The position numbers were made by a program, and so were the translations under genes. Below, one piece after another: positions 58,638 to 64,000 of a stretch of DNA of 64,000 bases. The notes below the pieces were generated by a model. It searched no databases, was not told the origin of the DNA, and worked only from the letters and a program-made list of their open reading frames with translations. Source of the stretch: Deminuibacter soli. GTDB lineage: Bacteria; Bacteroidota; Bacteroidia; Chitinophagales; Chitinophagaceae. How positions within the stretch are numbered: position 1 is the stretch's first letter; every line of letters begins with the position of its first letter. The stretch is from positions 682,001 through 746,000 of the forward strand of contig NZ_QTJU01000001.1 in assembly GCF_003412455.1 (NCBI RefSeq). Reading direction: 5' to 3'.

Positions 58638-59828
58638 TTAATAGAAATGCTCGGTTTTATAAGGATATCTTATCTGGTACATGGTACGCACTTTTTGCAG
58701 TATTACATCGCGCAGCACATCAATATTGCGGCGCTCGGTAGCAGACACAAATACGCAGTTGCCTTCGGTAATATGCTCCCATTTTTCCCGCAGCTCGCGC
58801 AGTATATCTTCACGCACTTCAGGCTCCAGCCAGCTGTCAAAATTCCGCTCTTCGTATAAATCCATTTTATTGAAAATGGTGAGTACGGGTTTATCAAATG
58901 CTTTCAGCTCCTGTAATGTTTTATTCACTACTCCAATATGCTCTTCATGCTGCGGATGCGATACATCCACCACATGCAGCAATATATCGGCCTCGCGCAC
59001 TTCATCCAATGTGCTTTTAAAGCTTTCTACCAGGTGGTGCGGCAGCTTGCGGATAAAACCAACGGTATCGCTCAGCAAGAAAGGTGTGTTTTCAAACACC
59101 ACTTTGCGGGTAGTCGTATCCAGCGTTGCAAACAATTTGTTTTCTGCAAACACTTCGCTTTTGCTCAGCAGGTTCATCAGCGTGCTTTTGCCAACATTGG
59201 TATAACCCACCAGCGATACACGGATAAACTCACCACGGTCTTTACGCTGGGTGAATGCCTGCTTGTCTATCTCCTGCAGTCTTTTGCGCAGCAGTGAAAG
59301 TTTGTCTTTAACAATACGGCGGTCTGTTTCAATTTCCGATTCACCCGGGCCGCGTGTACCAATACCACCGCCCTGCCTTTCCAGGTGTTGCCACATACCT
59401 TTCAGCCGCGGCAGCAGGTACTGGTATTGCGCCAGCTCTACCTGTACTTTGGCCTGTGCAGTACGTGCCCTGCTGGCAAAAATGTCGAGGATAAGGTCGC
59501 TGCGGTCAATGGTTTTAACCCCCAGCTCTTTTTCTATATTGGTAATTTGTGAGCCGGTGAGCTCATCATCAAAAATCACCAGGTTCACACCTTTTGCAGC
59601 AATATAATTTTTGATTTCTTCCAGTTTGCCTTTGCCCACAAAGGTCTTCCGGTCGGGATGCGGCAGCTTTTGCGTAAACCGCTTTACGGTTATTGCCCCG
59701 GCAGTTTCAGCCAGAAATGCCAGCTCATCGAGGTATTCCTGCACCTCTACATCGGTCTGGTTCTTTTGTATCACACCTACCAGTACCGTTTTTTCATCTT
59801 CCCGCTCCTGTAATTTTTTCTCTATCAA
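58638..59828 (-). CDS. hflX: Ribosome-associated GTPase HflX
   Basis: HflX splits stalled ribosomes under stress. The protein shows the HflX N-domain (KTFVGKGKLEEIK, FDDELTGSQITNIE), the glycine-rich linker GGGIGTRGPGESEIETDRR, and the G domain with GYTNVGKST, DTVGFIRKLP and NKMD. An ATG at 59858 is in frame, but a TATTTTTG -7 box covers codons 3-5 (59845-59852). The TTG at 59828 then gives MIEKKLQEREDEKTVLVG, which matches the usual family start, so I prefer it. The protein from there is 396 residues. Confidence 0.93.
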   Translation of the reverse strand: MIEKKLQEREDEKTVLVGVIQKNQTDVEVQEYLDELAFLAETAGAITVKRFTQKLPHPDRKTFVGKGKLEEIKNYIAAKGVNLVIFDDELTGSQITNIEKELGVKTIDRSDLILDIFASRARTAQAKVQVELAQYQYLLPRLKGMWQHLERQGGGIGTRGPGESEIETDRRIVKDKLSLLRKRLQEIDKQAFTQRKDRGEFIRVSLVGYTNVGKSTLMNLLSKSEVFAENKLFATLDTTTRKVVFENTPFLLSDTVGFIRKLPHHLVESFKSTLDEVREADILLHVVDVSHPQHEEHIGVVNKTLQELKAFDKPVLTIFNKMDLYEERNFDSWLEPEVREDILRELREKWEHITEGNCVFVSATERRNIDVLRDVILQKVRTMYQIRYPYKTEHFY

Positions 59829-59844
59829 TCGCGCTAAATTTCTG

Positions 59845-59852
59845 CAAAAATA
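59845..59852 (-). promoter_or_regulatory. -7 promoter box of hflX
   Basis: TATTTTTG on the minus strand fits TAnnTTTG, 16 bases before the TTG at 59828. It decides the start codon choice for hflX, because the only upstream ATG (59858) would lie before the transcription start. Confidence 0.5.
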
Positions 59853-59904
59853 CGTCAAGTATTTGAATGCCCGGTTTTTACCCCGGTTCGGCAGGCAGCA
59901 ATAA

Positions 59905-59934
59905 AAAAGCTCCCGGCTATGCAGGGAGCTTTTC
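59905..59934 (-). terminator. Terminator of the beta-barrel protein gene
   Basis: AAGCTCCC pairs with GGGAGCTT over a 9-base loop. On the minus strand it is followed by a T6 run, 22 bases after the stop at 59957. Confidence 0.85.
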
Positions 59935-59956
59935 TAAAAAATTGACTGTAAATAGC

Positions 59957-60724
59957 TTATAAACCGCTCAGGGTAATACCAATTGACCATGGGTTAATGG
60001 TAGGTCCGGCACTGCTTTTCAGCAGGGAAGTGAGCTGGTACGAGCCATCCAGGGATATAAAACCAATACCCACGCGTCCTGTTACGGCAGCTTTGGTGGT
60101 ATTAAAATAATGTTTATCCTGCTCTTTTACGATATAACCGGAGCCATAGAGGCTGGCGCCATTTTCATTGATCTGGTTTTTGCCTTTGGTATAGGCTTTC
60201 AGTAATAAGCCCAGTTTTAAACCCAGGGATGCTTTAAAACCTTTGTTGGGTTCTTCCACGTTATCAGCGTAACGCAGTTCAAGGGGAATTTCCAGGTAGT
60301 CGGTAGCCAGCTTGAACTTCTTAAACTTGTTGTCGCTTGAGTTTTTTGTGTCCGAAAAGGGCATGGTCGTGTTGTTCGATTTGATATCGATAAACACATC
60401 ATTGAAAAAATAGTTATTTGTACTTAAACCTATACCATAGCCCAGGCTAATGTGCGGGTTGCTTTTGGAAGGTTTATCCAGCATGAAATACACGTTGAAA
60501 TAACGTGAAAAACCTTTGGGGCCATACACAATATTGGCGCCGCTCCAGTTTTCGTACCCCAGCTGCACCATAAAATGATCGTTGGCACGGTTGCTCAGAT
60601 CAATCGCCGATTTCTTCAGGTCCCTTTTGCCAGTGGTGCTGGTGTTGTCTGTTGTTTTCTGCTGCGACTTCACATTACCAACGGCAAGGAACAACGCTAC
60701 TGCCACTAAAATTTTTTTCATCAT
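59957..60724 (-). CDS. Exported outer-membrane beta-barrel protein, hypothetical
   Basis: The signal peptide (MMKKILVAVALFLAVGNVKSQ) starts at 60724; six upstream in-frame residues from 60742 are unlikely to be used. The mature part of about 235 residues alternates polar and aromatic residues, with strands such as FMVQLGYENWSG, PHISLGYGIGLSTNNYFF, GFKASLGLKLGLLLKAY and a final hydrophobic strand SIGITLSGL, as in porin-like barrels. Function unknown. Confidence 0.85.
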   Translation of the reverse strand: MMKKILVAVALFLAVGNVKSQQKTTDNTSTTGKRDLKKSAIDLSNRANDHFMVQLGYENWSGANIVYGPKGFSRYFNVYFMLDKPSKSNPHISLGYGIGLSTNNYFFNDVFIDIKSNNTTMPFSDTKNSSDNKFKKFKLATDYLEIPLELRYADNVEEPNKGFKASLGLKLGLLLKAYTKGKNQINENGASLYGSGYIVKEQDKHYFNTTKAAVTGRVGIGFISLDGSYQLTSLLKSSAGPTINPWSIGITLSGL

Positions 60725-61015
60725 GCAGTTATTGAGTGTCAATTATAACTTTCTTTTTTTGTTAATCGGACAAAAATAAAAGAAATGCCCTCAGGCATTT
60801 GGTTAAAAATATGCCAATTCGCATCAAATGAATTGTTTTTCAAGCACATTTTTACAACTGCGCAGCACAATGAGCCGTGATACTGGCTTTAAAGCATTAT
60901 TTTGTCCTTGTTTTGAGTACGGTTATCCTATTGGTCGAAAAAAACCAAAATGAATAATAATGAACCGTTTTGCTCAACTGAGTGACTGAAAACTGTGTTA
61001 TTTTTTCGACCTATT

Positions 61016-61447
61016 ATGAAGAACAAGAACAAATCCAATATGGACACTACTCCTACCATTGTTATAGCCGAAGATGAACCTGGCATGCTGATGCTGCTGG
61101 AGCAATGTTTGAAAAACCATGGTTATACTATTTATACTGCGTCTGATGGCAGGGAAGCCCTTCAGCTGATTGAACAACAATCGCCCGATTTGATATTAAC
61201 CGATATTATGATGCCTTTTACATCCGGGCTCGATTTAATCGGTATCGTTCGCTCTTCTACCCAGTTTACCCATATCCCGATTATTGTATTATCGGCCATC
61301 GAAGAAGAATCTACCGTTATGCAGGCTTTTCACCTGGGTGCCGATGATTTTGTAACCAAACCTTTTGCCCCCAACGAGCTGTCTATACGGGTACGCCGCC
61401 TGCTGGCCAATTACCGCCATTCGAGTGAACCGGCAGCATTTGCCTAG
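61016..61447 (+). CDS. Single-domain response regulator
   Basis: The stand-alone receiver protein has acidic residues in VIAEDEPGM, the phospho-acceptor Asp in LILTDIMMPFTSG and the conserved Lys in FVTKPFAPNEL. The start is at the ATG at 61016 (143 residues) or at 61040 (MDTTPT). A short C-terminal tail has no DNA-binding domain. It lies 99 bases upstream of a second receiver gene in the same direction. Confidence 0.9.
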   Translation: MKNKNKSNMDTTPTIVIAEDEPGMLMLLEQCLKNHGYTIYTASDGREALQLIEQQSPDLILTDIMMPFTSGLDLIGIVRSSTQFTHIPIIVLSAIEEESTVMQAFHLGADDFVTKPFAPNELSIRVRRLLANYRHSSEPAAFA

Positions 61448-61498
61448 CGCTATCCTGTTAATTAACATACTGCGGTTTGCTATTGCGGCAGGGCTTAG

Positions 61499-61506
61499 TA
61501 CTTTTG
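61499..61506 (+). promoter_or_regulatory. -7 promoter box of the second receiver gene
   Basis: TACTTTTG fits TAnnTTTG and lies 39 bases before the ATG at 61546. This supports that ATG over an upstream start at 61519. Confidence 0.5.
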
Positions 61507-61545
61507 TGTAATTAATCATTGCTGCTTACCAATATCCTGCGCCGT

Positions 61546-61905
61546 ATGAAAATTTTAGTTGCCGAAGAGGAGCCATTGATGCTTAAAACCCTTCAGCTTA
61601 AATTAAAGAAAGAAGGGCATGAAGTATTTGGCTGTGCTGACGGGCGTTTCGCTCTTGAGGCCATCCAGCACCTGTTGCCCGATCTCGTAATTACCGATAC
61701 CAACCTGCCCCATCTCTCGGGTCTTCAGCTGATCAGTGCTGTTAAATCGATCATCCAGAAAAAAATTCCTGTAATTGTTGTCTCAGCCAGTGCGCAGGAC
61801 GATATGATTGCAGACGCCCTGGATCGCGGCGCTGCTGATTATATTGTAAAGCCATTCAGTCTTGCCGATATCGCACAAAGAATTAAAAAGTTCATCGCCC
61901 GCTGA
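61546..61905 (+). CDS. Single-domain response regulator
   Basis: This 119-residue receiver starts MKILVAEEEPLMLKTLQL, has the phospho-acceptor Asp51 in LVITDTNLPHLSG, and Lys in YIVKPFSLADI. The acidic pocket reads EEE where most receivers have Asp-Asp, which is allowed but unusual. No output domain follows. It lies 47 bases before the NtrC-type activator gene. Confidence 0.9.
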   Translation: MKILVAEEEPLMLKTLQLKLKKEGHEVFGCADGRFALEAIQHLLPDLVITDTNLPHLSGLQLISAVKSIIQKKIPVIVVSASAQDDMIADALDRGAADYIVKPFSLADIAQRIKKFIAR

Positions 61906-61921
61906 TTCAGTCGCCACCCTG

Positions 61922-61929
61922 TACCTTTG
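61922..61929 (+). promoter_or_regulatory. -7 promoter box of the NtrC-type regulator
   Basis: TACCTTTG fits TAnnTTTG and lies 23 bases before the GTG start at 61953. The gene can thus be expressed apart from the receiver gene before it. Confidence 0.5.
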
Positions 61930-61952
61930 CGCGGTATAAATAAGGTATACCC

Positions 61953-63308
61953 GTGCAAAAATTACTGATCATAGACGATGAAGAAAAGCTGAGAACCCTG
62001 CTGTCGCGTATCCTGCGACTGGAGGGCTACCAGGTTTTAGAAGCAGGCACTGCTGCCCAGGGACTGAAGTTGCTGGACAGGGAAGAGCCTGCGGTTGTGC
62101 TGTGCGATGTAAAATTGCCGGATGCCAATGGCGTGGAGCTGATACCCTCGCTGCTTAACGGGCGCGCTTACCTGCAGGTGATTCTGTTAACCGCCTATGG
62201 CAATATTGCCGATGGTGTACAAGCCATCAAAAACGGCGCCTTTGATTACATTACCAAGGGCAACGACAATGAAAAAATTATTCCCCTCGTTGCACGTGCT
62301 TTTGAAAAAGTACAGCTGCAGCAACGCATACGCGACCTGGAAAAACAGGTATCCAAAAAGTACAGCTTTGCCGGTATCATCGGCAAATCGCCCGAAATAA
62401 AACGCGCCATAGAACTGGGCAAAAGGGTAAGCGGCACCGATGCCACGGTATTGCTGATGGGTGAAACCGGCAGCGGCAAAGAAGTATTTGCACAGTCTGT
62501 TCACTACAACAGCAAACGCGCGCAACAGCCTTTTGTAGCCATTAATTGCAGCGCTTTTAGCCGCGACCTGCTTGAAAGTGAAATTTTCGGCCACAAAGCC
62601 GGCGCATTTACCGGGGCATTGAAAGATAAAAAAGGATTGATTGAAGAAGCCAGCACCGGCACGCTGTTCCTCGATGAAATAGGTGAAATGCCCGTTGAAC
62701 TGCAGGCTAAACTGCTGCGTGTACTGGAAAGCAAAACATTTATAAAAGTAGGCGATACCAAAACAATAGAAGCAGATGTGCGCATTATTGCCGCCACCAA
62801 CCGCCAGCTTGAAACAGAAGTAAGCGAAGGGCGCTTCAGGGAAGACCTGTTTTATCGCCTCAACGTATTTACCATTATCCTGCCTTCTTTAAATGAACGC
62901 CGGGAAGACATTCCTTTGTTTGTTGATTTTTACATGCAGCAACTCGGCGCCAAACTGGGCAAAAATATTACGGGAATTGACAAACAGGCCCTGCAGCAGT
63001 TGCAGGCGCACAACTGGAAGGGCAATATCCGTGAATTGAAAAATGTGATAGAGCGTGCCTGCATACTGGCCGATACACCGGTACTTACGGTAGACAGCCT
63101 GCCGTTTGAGTTTCAGCACGTACCTGCGCCCGGCAATTCAGGCAATGGCAATTTTCTGTCGGCTTTTGATTTGGCCAGCGTTGAAAAACTGCACATTCAA
63201 CGCGTGCTGAACCATACCAGGGGCAATAAAACAGAAGCGGCCAAACTGCTGAATATTGGTCTTACCACTTTATACCGCAAAATAGAGGAATACCATATTA
63301 CACTTTAA
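61953..63308 (+). CDS. NtrC-family sigma-54-dependent response regulator
   Basis: The 451-residue activator has an N-terminal receiver (IIDDEEKLR, Asp52 in [12 protein letters not shown]). An AAA+ domain follows, with Walker A GETGSGKE, the sigma-54 contact loop GAFTGAL and Walker B region [11 protein letters not shown]-terminal Fis-type HTH ends the protein ([23 protein letters not shown]). It starts at GTG 61953; no ATG is near. It would act with RpoN, whose gene is in this window at 35670. No cognate kinase is adjacent. Its 3' end overlaps the convergent NarL-type gene by 11 bases. Confidence 0.95.
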   Translation: MQKLLIIDDEEKLRTLLSRILRLEGYQVLEAGTAAQGLKLLDREEPAVVLCDVKLPDANGVELIPSLLNGRAYLQVILLTAYGNIADGVQAIKNGAFDYITKGNDNEKIIPLVARAFEKVQLQQRIRDLEKQVSKKYSFAGIIGKSPEIKRAIELGKRVSGTDATVLLMGETGSGKEVFAQSVHYNSKRAQQPFVAINCSAFSRDLLESEIFGHKAGAFTGALKDKKGLIEEASTGTLFLDEIGEMPVELQAKLLRVLESKTFIKVGDTKTIEADVRIIAATNRQLETEVSEGRFREDLFYRLNVFTIILPSLNERREDIPLFVDFYMQQLGAKLGKNITGIDKQALQQLQAHNWKGNIRELKNVIERACILADTPVLTVDSLPFEFQHVPAPGNSGNGNFLSAFDLASVEKLHIQRVLNHTRGNKTEAAKLLNIGLTTLYRKIEEYHITL

Positions 63309-63936
63309 CCATGCCGTTTTTAATGGTGTACAGTACCAGCCCTACGCGTGAAGTGGTGTTGAGTTTTTCAAACAGGTTGCAGCGCAGTGCCTCAACAGCC
63401 CTGGGAGTGATAGACATATCTGAAGCAATTTCCTTGTACGATTTTTCGGTACAGCAAAGTTTCAGGAACTCCGTTTCCCTGAAGCTCAGCTGCACATCGG
63501 CCATCTCCTGGTCGTTTTTATTGATAAGGTGAACCAGTTTGCCGGTTACCAGTTCATTTAAACAGAAGCCTTTGTTCACCACATCGTACAGGGCGGCGCG
63601 CAACACTTCGGGTTTGCTGTCTTTTAAAATATAGCCTTTGGCGCCATTGCGCAGCATGCGGATAATGGCGCTGTCATTGTCCATCATCGATAAAATAAGC
63701 ACCTTGGTATCGGGATAATGTTCTTTTATCCAGCCGGCGGTTTCAAAGCCGTCCATTTCGGGCATGGTAATATCGAGTAATACAATATCAGGCACCCCGT
63801 GTATTTTGAGCTGGGATATAAAATGCCGCCCGTTATCGGCTTCAAACAATACATTGTAATCGCCGAAACTGTTGATCACAGCCATCAGGCCACTGCGCAA
63901 CAGCGCATGATCATCCACTAAAGCCACCTGAATCAT
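63298..63936 (-). CDS. NarL/LuxR-type response regulator
   Basis: The 212-residue regulator has a receiver (VALVDDHALLRSG, Asp55 in IVLLDITMPEMDG) and a LuxR HTH (LSFRETEFLKLCCTEKSYKEIASDMSITPRAVEALRCNLFEKLN). It starts within the stop of the sensor kinase before it (ATGA, 4-base overlap), which marks a two-component pair. The target genes are unknown. Confidence 0.95.
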   Translation of the reverse strand: MIQVALVDDHALLRSGLMAVINSFGDYNVLFEADNGRHFISQLKIHGVPDIVLLDITMPEMDGFETAGWIKEHYPDTKVLILSMMDNDSAIIRMLRNGAKGYILKDSKPEVLRAALYDVVNKGFCLNELVTGKLVHLINKNDQEMADVQLSFRETEFLKLCCTEKSYKEIASDMSITPRAVEALRCNLFEKLNTTSRVGLVLYTIKNGMVKV

Positions 63937-64000
63937 AACGCAGTAGTATTAGAAGTTTGTTGTAAACAAATGTTTACCTGCGTTCCATTGCCCGGGGAGG
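63933..64000 (-). CDS. Histidine kinase C-terminus (partial, runs off window)
   Basis: Only the last 21 codons are present. They read SPGNGTQVNICLQQTSNTTAL and then a TGA that overlaps the ATG of the NarL-type gene. GNGTQVNI matches the last strand of HATPase domains (GxGTxVxI). With the downstream regulator it most likely forms a NarX/NarL-like pair of the HisKA_3 class, but the rest lies outside the window. Confidence 0.7.
   Translation of the reverse strand, partial: SPGNGTQVNICLQQTSNTTAL

Noticed and set aside
1-64000. CRISPR array, prophage, integron or insertion sequence
   Set aside because: No regularly spaced repeats of 24-40 bases, no transposase, integrase or phage structural gene was seen anywhere in the window.

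Overview
The window is a chromosomal segment of a member of the Bacteroidota, most likely family Chitinophagaceae (Chitinophaga/Niastella-like). The evidence is a SusC/SusD pair, the gliding-motility ATPase GldA, lipoprotein signals of the LxxC type, TAnnTTTG -7 promoter boxes in front of many genes, and the absence of clear Shine-Dalgarno sequences. The family placement is inferred from protein character; no database search was run. About 58 protein genes, one tRNA-Asn, one candidate small RNA, one leader peptide and a set of strong intrinsic terminators can be supported. There is no phage, insertion sequence or CRISPR array.

Layout. 1-9 kb is housekeeping: acetyl-CoA synthetase (cut by the window edge), gldA with a DUF2461 gene, a YjbR protein, aspartate-semialdehyde dehydrogenase (asd) preceded by a leader peptide and a terminator hairpin, an M13 peptidase lipoprotein and a PfkB kinase. 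8.2-24.5 kb holds the aerobic phenylacetate genes in two blocks, a TetR regulator plus paaE (8.2-10 kb) and paaABCD-paaG-paaY (20.3-24.5 kb). Between them, on the opposite strand, lies a polysaccharide utilisation locus (10.9-20.1 kb: susC, susD, GH144, SGNH hydrolase, GH3) that reads as a beta-1,2-glucan system. A palindrome resembling the known PaaR operator sits at the paaA promoter.

24.5-40 kb is mixed core genome: obgE, an AlkA-type glycosylase, GH25 lysozyme, a radical SAM/SPASM enzyme, MarR, a GHL10 hydrolase, a DegT aminotransferase, a hybrid kinase, rpoN, a PAP2-like membrane protein, a YkuD_2 L,D-transpeptidase-like protein and an AI-2E family permease. Its intergenic gaps carry several families of short self-complementary repeats. 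A candidate independent small RNA lies at 40.2 kb.

41-55 kb is the most unusual part. A minus-strand operon encodes heme oxygenase, a phytochrome photosensory module with no output domain, a 1518-residue CheB-CheR-PAS-histidine kinase and a single-domain response regulator. Divergent from it are two degenerate sigma-70-like genes, an AraC regulator and a large membrane protein. Then come three tandem paralogous small proteins resembling the C-terminal half of DUF3738, followed by an anti-sigma-like protein and an ECF sigma factor. I infer that heme oxygenase supplies biliverdin to the phytochrome, and that the large kinase and response regulator carry the light signal.

55-64 kb contains two more L,D-transpeptidase-type genes, tRNA-Asn, a Rieske protein, hflX, a beta-barrel protein, two stand-alone receiver proteins, an NtrC-type sigma-54 activator (possible client of the rpoN at 35.7 kb), and a NarL-type regulator whose start codon overlaps the stop of a sensor kinase cut by the window edge.
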